A stretch of DNA of 64,000 nt from Merluccius polli. Lineage: Eukaryota > Chordata > Actinopteri > Gadiformes > Merlucciidae. Position 1 is the stretch's first letter; each line of letters opens with the position of its first letter. The position numbers and the translations under genes are program-made. The stretch spans positions 462,410 to 526,409 of the forward strand of contig JAOPHQ010002280.1 of the NCBI GenBank assembly GCA_030340625.1. The letters run 5' to 3'. This document shows, in pieces, positions 46,446 through 57,603 of this stretch. The notes beneath the pieces are model-generated. The model did no database searches. It worked only from the letters and a program-made list of their open reading frames with translations, and was not told where the DNA came from.

Positions 46446-46866
46446 GGGATGTGTCTGTTGGGGCCTTTAAGGCGTAAAGCTGAGGAAAAACAATTCCCCC
46501 TACAATCCTTCCCCCAGCTCAGCACCCCTTCCTGTGGACCAGTCAAGGTGAGGGTTATGGAGTCTCAGCCAAGGGTATCCTAGAATGAGAGGGTGGTGAG
46601 TCGAGTGATACAAGTAAAAACTCAGCAACTCTGTATGGCCATCTCTAAAACTGATCGACACTGGAATGGTTTGGTGGGTTACATGACACATGAGGCGACC
46701 ATCTAGGGCTGTGCTGAGAGCGGCTGGGACATAGGACCATTATCTAGCTGTAGCTGCCTCTGCTAGCTTATAGCTCATCAGGTTGGCATCTGCTCCAGAG
46801 TCCACTAAGACCGGGTGATTAACAGTCAGTGTCTTTGAACTTAGAATCACTTGGGATAATTGTCTC
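46446..46866 (-). pseudogene. Gypsy protease region
   Basis: On the minus strand HPVLVDSGADANLMSYKL (about 46817-46764) carries the aspartic protease active-site word DSGA. It is followed by LILGYPWLRLHNP (about 46594-46556), the usual downstream ILGxxWL motif. The segment joins gag upstream and RT downstream with frame changes, so the polyprotein is not open in this copy. Confidence 0.75.
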
Positions 46867-47979
46867 TTAGAAACATGAGAAAAGGTGGAGGGGACTCACC
46901 CGTGGCTGAGTAGAAACACTGGGGGGAGATAGCTTCATGGGGCAGGAGGCGATGAAGTGGCCGACCTGAGCACAATAGATGCATCTTCCCTCCAGCATTC
47001 GACGCTGGCGCTCTGCTGGAGACAGGCGGGTATGGCCGATTTGCATCGGCTCTGGAGCCTCGGGCAATGAGGGCAGCACAGCAGGTGAGTGAGAATAACC
47101 AGGTGGTGGAGACCCCCGAGGAGGCGCTTGCCTGCTGACCCGGAAAGGGTCGGGGACGAGGAGAAGGAAGACCGATGGCGCTCCGTCAGACGCTTATCAA
47201 TCCCTGGACGCCAGGGCGACCAGGGCATCCCAGCTCAGCGGGTAGGTCCAGTGGTGTAAGGTGATCCTTGATCGTCTCTGTCAACCCCCATTGTAAAAGG
47301 CATCTACCAACGCCGGCTGGTTCCAGCCCGCTATCGGCGGCTAGTGTTCGGAATTCAATGGCGTAATCTAATACGGACCGTCTGCCTTGTTTTAATGCCA
47401 CCAAAGCTTTAGCCGGCCTCACGCCCCTTGGGGCTGGCGGGACTGGAAAAATTGTCTTAAAAGTCTCTACAAACTGCGGCAATGAGTAAACATATGGCAG
47501 ACCTGCGGCTCCACTTCGCTGTCGCCCAGGCCCTTAGCCCGACCCGACAGGTAGGAAATGAAGTATGCAACTTTTGCTCTGTCAGATGGGAAGGCAGCGG
47601 CTTGGAATTCAAACTGTTAATCTCCACACTGAGACAAAAAGGGGGCGACAGTCACTGGACTCTCCGGGAGAAACGTTCTGGGCTAGATAAACGCAGACAC
47701 TGGGGCTCCGGAGGTTGGGGAGAAGGGGTGCTGGTTCCACTGCTGCAGCCGCAGCGCACCAGGATCTGGAGGATACGCTGCCAGGGCCTGCTCGAAGCCT
47801 TGAAGCCGGTTGATGACGTAATCCAGCTTAGCATTCAGAGTGGCACAGGTGGACTCACTCTGCCGGGCAGCTTCGGCCATTTCCCGGCGTACACCAGCCA
47901 GCTGTTCATCCTGCTGGTGGAGCTTCTGTCCCTGGGCTCTCAGGGCAGCACATACCTGATCCGGCTCTGCGGGGTCCAT
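46867..47979 (-). pseudogene. Gypsy gag, with zinc knuckle, frame-broken
   Basis: Starts MDPAEPDQVCAALRAQG at 47979. The first part is a helical, Gln/Glu-rich region (KLHQQDEQLAGVRREMAEAA). The capsid-like part at 47482-47186 contains KALVALKQGRRSVLDYAIEF. The nucleocapsid knuckle CIYCAQVGHFIASC (C-x2-C-x4-H-x4-C) is encoded at about 46985-46944. Frame changes lie near 47680 and 47190. The protein would package element RNA in cytoplasmic particles. Confidence 0.8.
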
Positions 47980-47997
47980 GTCTAGGCCAGATCGTTC

Positions 47998-48426
47998 TGT
48001 AACGATCAGTGCAGGAGGACCCACGAAGCAGAGGCACAGACAATCGAGTGGCAAAAAGGGAGGTTGTTTTATTCCAGGGTCGAAAACCGGAGGATCAATC
48101 AATTAACAGGCAGAGGTATCAAAACGCTGGCTAACTCGTGGTCAAACAAAACAAGGTCAATTACTCGGGAAGTCTAGGAATCACAAGGAAGAAATGCTGG
48201 AAACGCTCACTGGAAACAGACAAGACGATCTGGCACAGAGGGGTGGGAAAGCACAGCTTAAGTACACAAGGGCTGGGGAGACAACGACACACAGGTGAGA
48301 GACATCAGGGTAATCATAGACAGGAAACTCAACAGGGAGAGGGGGATGATTGACAGCTCACAAAAATAACAGGAAATAAACAAGACAGGACAGAATCTAA
48401 TACTAAACAACCTAACGGGTCTGACA
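47998..48426 (-). repeat. 5' LTR of the Gypsy element
   Basis: 429 bp, about 98% identical to 43225-43657. Transcription would run leftward. The start codon of gag follows 19 bases inside. I could not recognise a standard primer-binding site. Confidence 0.92.
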
Positions 48427-49012
48427 CTGATTTTTGCAGAGGGGGAATCAGAATCAGGTGTTTTTTTGTTGTTGTTCTACCATTTAAAGGCATATATGAA
48501 AATCAAACAAGTAAAAGACTCACTGACTTTGAATACACAGCTTTATTGATATTTCTTGACGACCCCTAATTCAGAAGATTTGATAGTCCAGTATTGCATT
48601 CGGCAATTACCTACATTTACTTTTATTGCCGGCTTGTAAGTAGCTTTTTAGATTAGTTTTTTTGTTGATTACAAAACATAATTAGCTAATACTGTGCTTT
48701 AGTATGCGATAATATTTAAGCCATGCAAGAGCTTTTGTAAATATGTACAAAAGCATGCATAACTTTTTTTACATAACAATCCATTTGTGTAAAATGGAAA
48801 ACATGACTGCCATTATTAGGAATGATCCTTAAGTCACCAACAGGCAGACGGGGGAAAAGTTAGGAGGGGAAAAGTTTGAAACATGAGTACTTCAATTAAA
48901 ATATTCATTAAGACTAACCTGTTTAGCCATTCATCCATGACAGATGACTACCAGTCTGGCTTCAGTTGACTCCTAGATGCATTGAAATGTAATGAATTCA
49001 AGTTCATTCAGT
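48427..49012. other. Interval between the Gypsy and integrase/HECT elements
   Basis: No gene or known repeat recognised. It does not contain the missing halves of the two hAT elements that should lie here if the Gypsy insertion were simple. Confidence 0.5.
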
Positions 49013-49150
49013 AATTATGAGATAAAAAGTCATAATTATGAGATAGGAAAGTCGAAATTATGAGATAGGAAAGTCGAAATTATGAGATAAAAAGTCAAAA
49101 TTATGAGATAAAAAGTCAAAATTATGAGATAGGAAAGTCGAAATTTTGAC
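49013..49150. repeat. Left terminal array of 22-bp blocks
   Basis: Six blocks of AATTATGAGATA plus AAAAGTC, GGAAAGTC or similar endings. Two block types (AAAAAGTCA and GGAAAGTCG) alternate. The array is inverted at 54395-54537. Confidence 0.9.
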
Positions 49151-49200
49151 TTTCGAAGAACGCATGCTCCAACTGCTGCCGCTGTCGTTTTCATACAAAC

Positions 49201-50697
49201 ATGGAGTACATTGAGGAGTACTTTAGACGTGGTTTTACCACTAATGAAATGTTTGATTTGCTTGCCGTTTCGCATGGAGTTATATTAAGCAAGCGTACCC
49301 TTGAGAGGTGTTTAAGCAAGAAGAGGTTCTGGCGTCGGAAAAATAAGACGGATGTGGTTGAGGTGGCAGCATTCATTGAACAGCTGGAAAGTGCTGGTCA
49401 GTGTCAAGGGTACCGATGGATGCACCAAAAGTGTTGGTTGAATGGAATTGTGACCGACAGAGAGACTGTTCGAATATTGCTACGATTATTGGATGGTGAA
49501 GGTGTTGATCTGAGGTCAAGAAATAGACTACGACGGCGTGTTTACCACAGCTGTGGTCCAAACTACGTCTGGCACATTGATGGCTACGATAAGCTTAAAC
49601 CATTTGGAATAGCAATCAGCGGATGCATAGACGGATTTTCAAGAAAGATGATATGGGTGGAGGCCTATAAAACAAACAATGATCCGAAGGTCATAGCTGG
49701 ATACTTCACAGATGCTGTGGTCAATGCTGGTGGATGCCTTCCAGAATTAGACTTGCTTTGGGGACAGAAAATGGCCATGTAGCTGAAATGCAGCGCTTCC
49801 TCTCAGAATACAGACAGTGCAATCTTTGGTCCGAGCACTGGAAACCAGCGAATTGAACAATGGTGGCTGACCTTGCGAAGTCAGTGTGCACAATTCTGGA
49901 TAGAACTATTTGACAAACTGCGGAAGATGGCTTCTTTTCAGACAACTTCTTGGACAAATCTGTGATCCAGTTTTGCTTTCTTCAAACAATCCAGGTAGGC
50001 TGTCATTTATGTTTGTTTATATTCCGCAACCCCCCCAATCAGAAATGTACGAAATAGTTCGACTGGCCCTGATGAGTAGGCCTAGTCGGACAGGGCTGTA
50101 GAGTACATCATACCTAACCTACCCAGTAAAACATTTGTTGCACTGCTGACAATATCTAGTACATCATAGTATACCACTACGGCCAGACAGTATACTCTGG
50201 TCCTTTATCATTTAAGCACATGTTTATTTACACATGGCATTACCCAAACTCCCCCCAAATTAAACAATTTCAACCAGTCCATCGAAAATTATTAGGATCA
50301 CTGTAGGCTACTGAAACTGTAATACTGCCCAGCATGTACATACTGAATGTTATGTGTCCTCTAGGAAGATATTAATGGGATTGTGTCGACCTGGAATGAC
50401 CACAGAATCCGTCAAGTCCACAACTCGCGTTCACCTCATGGACGTCCCTCCATATTACATGCAGTCCCTCAGCTGTACGGAGGAAGAGATTATTTGCAGA
50501 ATGTGGACCTGGAGAAAGTTGAAGTCTGCCTTGAAGAGTGTGTCTTCAAAGACTTTCCATGTGATGAAGATGTGTTTTACATTTGTGTGGACCTAATGTC
50601 AGAGCATAATCTGACATTAACAAATGTGTTTGAAACAGTTAACCTGGATATCACACTCAGACAGCTGATAAATAATGATCTTGGTATAAATCATTAA
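49201..50697 (+). pseudogene. Integrase-like (rve) transposase of the HECT transposon
   Basis: Exon 1 runs from 49201 to about 49991 and exon 2 from 50365 to 50697 (AG acceptor, stop TAA). The N-terminus (MEYIEEYFRRGFTTNEMFDL) leads into a helix-turn-helix-like region with KRTLERCLSKKRFWRRK. The catalytic core starts at YVWHIDGYDKLKPFG, whose Asp is the first expected acid. In the second frame RLALGTENGHVAEMQRFL corresponds to the usual RxDxGTEN; here Ala stands where Asp is expected. FGPSTGNQRIEQWW supplies the Glu. Exon 2 is the C-terminal part (VSTWNDHRIRQVHNSRSPHG). Two frame changes (near 49740 and 49825) and the Asp-to-Ala change make this copy inactive as sequenced. Its role would be strand transfer at the element ends. 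Confidence 0.8.
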
Positions 50698-51462
50698 TTT
50701 CATTGGACCTGGCTTATGTCACCTGTTGTAGGCAAGCATTTCAGAGCTGTTTTTTGTTTGTCCTTTGTATCCACATTTGATATATAGTAGCCTAACTGAT
50801 TGCCAATTACGATGTGTTTTACTTGTAATACCTGCTTTCAAAGATGCAACTTCCTATTTTCCTTTTTTCCACACCGAATGCATTAGCAGACAAATTATTT
50901 TGTTGTTCCAACATTCAACATTTGCAAAAATGAGTAAAAATACAAAATCCTAACATGTATTAAATGATTTATTTATTTAAACGGTCACAAATAATACAAA
51001 ACTATACATTGCAACTTTAATGTCATCTTAACATGTTTACAGAAGGAAGCCTTCATTTTTTTGTGTTGTTTTTTGTAAATAACATCACCTCTATGGAGTA
51101 AAAAAGTGGTTGCAATGTGAGATGTGAAGTCATACACTGTTTTTTTTTTTTTTCAAACAAGAAATAATTCCAACCAAAATCCCTGACATGGTACTGGTAA
51201 TGACTCTTCCCAGGTAGACATAACTGAAGAACACAATAGTCCACAAGGCATTTTGTTATCCTTAAAGCAGACAACAAGGATTTACAATTCTCTGCATGTA
51301 TTCTCTGCTGCATAGCACTTGGAGTTAACCACTTCAGTTCTATTCTGAAAACAACATTCAACAAAAAAATGTAAGAAAAATGTAAACAAACAAAAAAAGA
51401 CTCAGTAAAAAGCTGTTATGCGTCCTTCACAAACATAAAAAATGTTCCTGCTGGCTAAAAAG
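50698..51462. other. Convergent intergenic region of the HECT transposon
   Basis: AT-rich, shared 3' ends of the two genes. No reading frame of note. A T run lies at 51140-51153. Confidence 0.6.
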
Positions 51463-53475
51463 CTAAACAATATCCATGACCCATACATTGCTTTCTAAGA
51501 TTCTGTTCATCTCATTTCTGAAATCTGGGTAGCTGTCATAACTGACTGGTAACTCCAGGTAACAGCCACATGTGTGAGCAACAGGTCTCCTCTGAAGTCC
51601 CTGAATTTGTGTAAAGCTGACAGTGATGTTTTTTCCAATGAACAAGTCTGATCCAGTACAAAATCTAAGAAAAGACGAGAGGTGCTGGGTGTCTGAATCC
51701 CTAAGGTATGCATTTACATACTTGACTATTTGTTTATCTTGTAAATTCTGGGTGGTAGGGTAAACGATTGATTTCATGATCTTCCGTGCTGTTGGCTGCA
51801 GGCCCTCATAGAGTGCTGCAATCCCTTTTAACTCTGATCTAAGTGGTGTGAGCATATTACTCCACTGTTCAATGACAAATGCAGGCTCCTGTATCAATTT
51901 TTGGTGAGCTAGCTCCCTCAAGATTTGCTTAATGTTATCTGCTGTCGGCATCCTCCGACATCCGTGAACATCCAAAATGTCCAACAATCTTCTTGGTCGA
52001 CACCTTCAAAATCAGAACAAGATTCAAAAATCACTCGCTCTGACTCTGACACATACTTGAAAAAAGTGTCCACTAGATCACCCTCCACTTTGCCTAAAAC
52101 TGCCTGCTCCAGAATTACTGGTGCAATTTTTACAGGAAGGTATTTCTGTTCTTGCCAGCCAAATGTGATAATTCTACCTACACTCTCCCATTGTTGTTTA
52201 CCAAAATCATGGCGCAGGTATGGGACTTTGCAACAATTTCCCACTGTGCACTGCTCATAAAAGTCATTCCAAAACTCTGAAATAACATCCCTGAAAACCC
52301 CTCCGTCATCCACAGCATTTTCAAATGTTCCATCAGGAAGCATAACTTTAAAGCAAATGTTCCCCTCCAGGACACTCGCATCAGAAAACACTTGAAGAAG
52401 TTCTTTCAGAATCTGTCCACGATGAACAACAATTATTTTCTTCACCATTCCTGTGTGACTGGCTTGTTCATGTGACAAGACTGAGTCAAATGACTGTTCT
52501 TCAGAGAGGGGAAGAGTATCGTCATCATCAGCACTTGAGTGCTCCATCCCTGAGACACTCTCTCTGCGGAAAGTTACAATGCCACTATCATCTAAGATAT
52601 CCTCTAAAAGAAATGTTTCTGGCAAAAGGGGGGAAACACTTCCAATGTTCATATTCGCCAACACTGTACTGCTTCCAACAAATATGACTTCTGAACTATC
52701 CCTCTCCATAGCATCTGCTACTGAAGTGTCTGAAGGACAGATATCAGGTGTGTGGTGTCTCTGCAGCAGTTACAGCACTATTCACACAGGCATTTTCTCT
52801 CTTCTTTGTTGTTAAATAGAAACGCAAGAGATTTAACTTGGTATTTTCATAGATTTCCCCGACTGTAATACTTTCATCTACTGAATGCTGTTGAAAGTCA
52901 GTTACATCACAGTCAAAATCATCAAGGTTCCCCTCTGCATTTCTTCCACCTGGAAAGAACAACCACAGCTTTATCAATCAAGACTGGTTTTTTACAGTCC
53001 TTCTGAACACTTAATTTTCTGGTTCCACCTCCCTTTTTGGCTCGTACCTGCACAAATTCCCCTTCCCTAAAATGTAACCATCCCAGTTCAATTTTTCGCT
53101 CATTCTTCTGAGCATTCCTTGATGAGGTTTGACACTCACTCTCAGACACACAATCAGTTCTTTTACCTACAATCTTTGCTCTAAGCCGCTCAAAGACTTT
53201 TGACTTGTGACTTCTGGGTTATTTTTCCTTCCGTCTGCAGTATCCAAAAACAGCGAGTCGGTCACCATAGGAAGGCAGATATTCTCTTAGCTGGTCATCT
53301 GTCATAAGGTTTATGACGCTGGAATCAATCTACAATAAACAAATTATAAATACATACATGTGATTTGTCAACATTACACATTTATACAGCATACAAATAC
53401 CTTCTCCTCTTCCATGCTCTTAATGTTTTCCTCAGGCACATCCCGTGACCTTAAGTAGTCGCTCAGTCCATCCAT
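51463..53475 (-). pseudogene. HECT-type E3 ubiquitin ligase gene of the transposon
   Basis: Exon 1 is 53475-53401 (MDGLSDYLRSRDVPEENIKS) and exon 2 begins at 53329 (SSVINLMTDDQLREYLPSYG). Together they form a SAM-like helical domain. A basic middle region follows (GWLHFREGEFVQVRAKKGGG, LFFPGGRNAEGN), then an acidic Ser-rich linker (52.7-52.5 kb), and the HECT-like domain from about 52450. The C-lobe ends RRPVAHTCGCYLELPVSYDS, placing a Cys after His-Thr as in the HECT thioester site, and closes at 51463. In-frame TAA near 53219 and frame changes near 52960 and 52000 break it. Related fish proteins are often named G2E3-like. Here the gene lies inside transposon termini, so it is element cargo, not a host gene. 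Its substrate is unknown. Confidence 0.8.
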
Positions 53476-54394
53476 CTTTCTTGCATCTCAAAACTTCTCT
53501 GTGCCTATGTTGAATATAATTACATCTTAAGTGTTAAGTCTTAATTATACTGATATGCCATTAAGGCTGGAATTTACTTGCTTTTAGACTAAGCGTATAT
53601 GCCTTCATGTGACATGCAGTGTCCTGTGTGCAGACTTGCTGCAGCATTTATGCAGTCAAATTACACGTTGGAGGTCTCCACTTGGGGCGGACAGAGTAGG
53701 CTAATATCAGCTCTGCACATCGGGCAAAGATTGGTATGACACACAGGCTAGCACATGGGTCTTGCGGTCAGTTTTTTTGCGCGCGATTACTACAAAATCA
53801 TTGAACACTGACCCCTGGCAGGCACAATGCGTAGCCTACACTGCATGTAAATTCCAGCCCTTAAATTCAAACAGCTTTCACATAACAGCTGAAGCAGTTG
53901 ATTCATGGCATTTATTCATGTCATGTATTGCACAGAAACGTGTCTATTGAACAGTGATGATACGAAGTTAGCCACGGTTCAAAACATAGCCTAGTGAGTG
54001 ACGCTGGCACAAATTAGCAAGTGACTGAGGTACACGTTTTGACAACGTTGTCCACAGTTGACTACTACATGGTCACAAACTTTTTCTAAATCAGTGTCGG
54101 TAGTGTGACTACATTTGAGTTAACTGGTAAGATCACTGCGAGTGCAACGTTTCTGAACTAACGTTAGCAGAGATATTAGCTTGGGCTAAGCCTGGCTGTA
54201 TGGAATTAACGGGATTTAATGTCATTTCGTTGTACTGATCCTAATCGGTAGTAACGTTAACGTTACCTTCAAACATATCAGCAATATAAAATCAAACAGA
54301 ACAGAATGACAAATACGCTTACCTTTCAACTGCAATCCTTGCATCTTGTTTCCGCGGCAGCAGTTGGAGCATGCGTTCTTCGAAAGTCAAAATT

Positions 54395-54537
54395 TCGACT
54401 TTCCTATCTCATAATTTTGACTTTTTATCTCATAATTTTGACTTTTTATCTCATAATTTCGACTTTCCTATCTCATAATTATGACTTTTTATCTCATAAT
54501 TATGACTTTTTATCTCATAATTTTGACTTTCTATGAC
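54395..54537. repeat. Right terminal array of 22-bp blocks
   Basis: Inverse of the left array, six to seven blocks, with a different order of the two block types. The sequence then passes into a T run at 54538. Confidence 0.9.
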
Positions 54538-54950
54538 CTTTTTTTTTTTTTTTACTGGCGGAAATGGGCTTCCATAGGGTTCCCCGAGACAATTTTGAAA
54601 ATTCCAGAGGCCAACTAGCATTCACGCACGTTTTCACGTGGGATATTACGATATAAGATAGGCTAATAATAATTAAAAAAGTCTAACAAAAAAACTGTCA
54701 TTATGTTAGGTGCGTGGTTAGGTGCCGTGTAGTGATTTTCGGGTGGTTTAATTCAAGCTGATTTGACTGCAAGTAGCGTCTTTTTACGCACAGAGTGATT
54801 TAGTCTAGGCTACAAGTTCTAAATGAATAATCTGCTCAAATAAACTGCGCCTGATATTGACAGACACAGACAAACCTGCTGTGCTGACTGCCGATTCAAA
54901 TAATAATAAACACTGACAACAGCGACAGGCTGTCACTGTTTATCCCCAAC
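54538..54950. other. Short interval, no gene seen
   Basis: T run then unassigned sequence up to the start of the second hAT copy. Confidence 0.4.
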
Positions 54951-55554
54951 TATGCCTGTTCCCTTTGTGTTTGACTGTAATCAATACATTAATTATTGAA
55001 AATCCTTTCCCACCACATCCACATCATCTTGTTTCTTGTGTCTTTCATGTGATTTCAACTGGTCTGACTGTATTTGGAACCTCACACCTGATAGCCTAAT
55101 ACGAGATAGCCTACCTACTGTTAATAACATAACCACACAGGTGATGACAACATTGTTTTTATTGAATCGATTAAAAATGACATCTCATTCTCTCCAACTG
55201 TATACTCTAACATGTACCTTAGCCTGTCGGATCATTGTTTACACATTTGTCCAAGTAGCATTCTTCTGTAGCCCTACGAACGCACCTAGCGCTTAGCAGC
55301 TATGCTAGCAACTGCTTTCCGCGTTGATCAACATTGACCGTCACCGTAGTGCAGCGATGTAGTCATGTATCCAAGATCTCTGTAGTCCTCCACACACAAG
55401 TTTCAAGAACAAATACAAATGAAGGTATCGTAGAGCAGTAATGCACAGCGATGTGTAAGGTAAGTGTGGTGGTGACGCACATAACTGAACTGAGCTTCAG
55501 TATCATCGCAGCCTCGTTGGTCGCATTGACGTTGGTCTAGACATAGGGTTGCTC

Positions 55555-56704
55555 CAGTGATGGGTCGTTCGCGAACGAACCAGTTCGAACGAACGACTCT
55601 TTAAAGTGAACGAACTGACCTCGTTCGCCACTCTCGTTCGGTCGTTCGTCTCGTTCGCTGAGTCTCTCTGACCGTGAATATCCACTATACGCGAATTATC
55701 CGCGTGACATCGCGCCGCCTTGAAGACTCGTTCGCTGGGGCGTGTTGACTAGTGGATCAATTAGCTCCCGCCCGCATTGTGGTAATGAATCAGAGGGATC
55801 AACGTCACGGCCCGCGCCCACGTCCTGTTTGCTGAATGGTGACCGTGTGGATTCGCGCCGCTCGTATTTGCATAAAGTTGAAATATCCCAACTTTATGCA
55901 AATTCAGAAGCGGAGCCAGGCCGCGCCGCAAGCAATCCCAGCGTGCTTTGCGCAGCGAATTGCTCGCGTCCCATACAAAGTGAATGGAGGCGGCACATCG
56001 CGCGCGATCATTCGCTTATAGTGGATATTGACGGTGACGCGCTGATTCGCGGCGCCGCTGATTCGCTGATTTCAAGTCTATTATCTTGCTGATATACATC
56101 CAATAATCTACTACGCCCCCCCCCCCCCCACACACACAAAACAACACACACACACACACACACACACACATCCCGCTGCGTTTGGTTTGTCTAACTTTTC
56201 CTTGAATTGGGGGAACGGGGCATTTTGATCCTGACATGTCATTATGCATACATTAAATAAATCTGTTGAACTCAAATTAAATACATATGTTAACATATTC
56301 AACCAGACACAATGTTGTATTTGCTATTAACACATTTATTAACACCATCAAGCACCATTGCACGATTGTGAATCGTGATTTCGTGATTAGTTAGTAAATG
56401 AGAAGAACGAGGGAGTCCGAGACCGACTCAGCTGCATTCGTGATTCGTTTGAATGTTGTGAACAAGGAGGAGCCGAGTCTGACCGACTCGGCTGGCATTC
56501 GCCGTTCGCGAATGACAGCCGAGTCGTTCGCGATTCGCGAATTGAGAACGAGGGAGGAGCTAAGTGAACGAACTGAGACTGAACGAGTCAGTGAATGATT
56601 CAGCGCTACCGGAAACACGAACGAACGAACGAACGAACGACTCTCTGTGGCGAACTGAACGACGCAAACTGATTCGCGCAAACGACTCATGAAATCCATC
56701 ACTA
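55555..56704. mobile_element. hAT MITE rich in GAACGA repeats
   Basis: The ends are CAGTGATGGGTCGTTCG at 55555 and, inverted, TAGTGATGGATTTCATGAG at 56704. The 8-bp duplication GGTTGCTC is at 55547-55554 and 56705-56712. The uninserted paralogous copy near 27497 (GGGTTGCTCGTACGG on the minus strand) shows the site empty. It contains GAACGA/TCGTTC repeats and an inner palindrome around TTGCATAAAGTTGAAATATC. No transposase. Confidence 0.93.
56115..56170. repeat. C run and (CA)n microsatellite
   Basis: Fourteen C bases followed by CA repeats, inside the younger hAT MITE. Confidence 0.92.
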
Positions 56705-56874
56705 GGTTGCTCGTAGGATAACCCTTTACCTGGACCAGTCACCTAGTTTGCGGGCGAATTATCCGATTGGCTGAGCATGACATCATGACCAAGAGGCCGG
56801 ACTAGAGCAGAAGTAATTAAAGCTACAGCGCTGTAAGATCTAGTTCATGCTGCAATCAATGCAATGCCGTGTCG

Positions 56875-57163
56875 GCACTTCACATATGTCTCTATACACT
56901 CCAAGCCACATTAAATTCAGCTAGAGTTAATGTTTTAGACAGTCTGGGGTCACACTCTTCAGTATCACTGACACATCTCCACAGTCCACAATACGTCTAT
57001 CACTACTCTCAGAGCAGAGCAGGATTTTTATCAAGTTGACGTTATTACCTGCAAGGATTTGACTTCTGAGATGTGGAGAAATTGCAGCGGCCGGAGGAAA
57101 GAATGGAACCCCTGTCGAGATTGGGACTGCACTTCCCAGTGTTCTCCGCGGGAATGTGATGCC
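56875..57163. other. Unassigned interval left of the P MITE
   Basis: No gene or known repeat recognised. It provides the target site of the P MITE. Confidence 0.4.
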
Positions 57164-57171
57164 GTCGAAGC

Positions 57172-57603
57172 CATAGACATATACGTAGACGCCTCATGAC
57201 GTGCTGGAACGTAACCCTGCGTTGCCGCCATATTGGTTGGGTCTCCTCACTCTAGTCTAGCAGGAGTCAACGGAGAGCAAGCTATGCCAGTATTTTGTGC
57301 AGTTTACGGCGCAGTATTGACACCAGATCGCGTGGGATTACCTTTCACAAGTAAGATTGAACAATATATATATTTTTTTTAATTAATTCGTCCTGTATCA
57401 TAACTAAATCTCTGCCGTTTGTAACAAACCCGGTAAAAATTCGGGGAGTTATGCTTATTATTGTAGTTGGGGATACACCTTCCTCAGTAGAAATGAATGC
57501 ACTGGGGGCGCACTGAGGACCCATCCAAGATGGCGGCCGCGCTGATACGTCAGCTCCAACAGGCAGCGTCAGTCTATGAGGCGTCTATGTATATTTGTCT
57601 ATG
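57172..57603. mobile_element. P-element MITE retaining a THAP first exon
   Basis: The ends CATAGACATATACGTAGACG (57172) and inverted CATAGACAAATATACATAGA (57603) match, with the duplication GTCGAAGC at 57164-57171 and 57604-57611. The subterminal CCGCCAT(A/C)TTGG block is shared with the 6.6-kb P element. Inside, 57284-57350 reads MPVFCAVYGAVLTPDRVGLP, a THAP start ending at the same TTTCACAA/GTAAGAT donor as the full element. The second zinc Cys is replaced by Ala. The remaining transposase has been deleted. Confidence 0.92.

Larger units (their letters stand above)
43225..48426 (-). mobile_element. Chromodomain Ty3/Gypsy retrotransposon, minus orientation
   Basis: Two LTRs of about 430 bp enclose gag, protease, RT, RNase H and integrase in Gypsy order on the minus strand. 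A polypurine tract (GGGGAGGGGGTAC) abuts the 3' LTR. The integrase ends in a chromodomain, which places it with the chromoviruses. The left flank (ACCAT) and right flank (CTGAT) do not form a target duplication. The LTRs differ at roughly eight positions, about half of them single-base length changes. Confidence 0.93.
49013..54537. mobile_element. DNA transposon with integrase-like and HECT E3 ligase genes (IS3EU-like)
   Basis: The two ends are inverted. Each consists of tandem 22-bp blocks (AATTATGAGATAGGAAAGTC and variants) followed by a shared block, ACTTTCGAAGAACGCATGCT then CCAACTGCTGCC (49150-49181, inverted at 54355-54387). The plus-strand integrase-like gene (49201-50697) and the minus-strand HECT gene (53475-51463) converge on a shared intergenic stretch at 50.7-51.46 kb. 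I believe this layout is that of an IS3EU-type element, but the family name is from memory and needs a repeat-library search. The outermost base and target duplication were not fixed. Confidence 0.8.
54951..56874. mobile_element. hAT element copy 2, inverted, split by another hAT
   Basis: The reverse complement matches the 27.3-28.0 kb interior of the hAT at 27038-28136, but both termini are missing (similarity starts near TGCCTGTTCCCTTTGTGTTT and stops at GCCGTGTCGG). A younger hAT sits at 55555-56704. Confidence 0.85.

Noticed and set aside
51463..53475. Host G2E3-like ubiquitin ligase gene
   Set aside because: It lies inside inverted transposon termini together with an integrase gene and carries a stop and frameshifts.
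56398..56742. Frames on both strands with RTRES/SFVRSFV repeats
   Set aside because: They follow GAACGA/TCGTTC repeats of the hAT MITE at 55555-56704.
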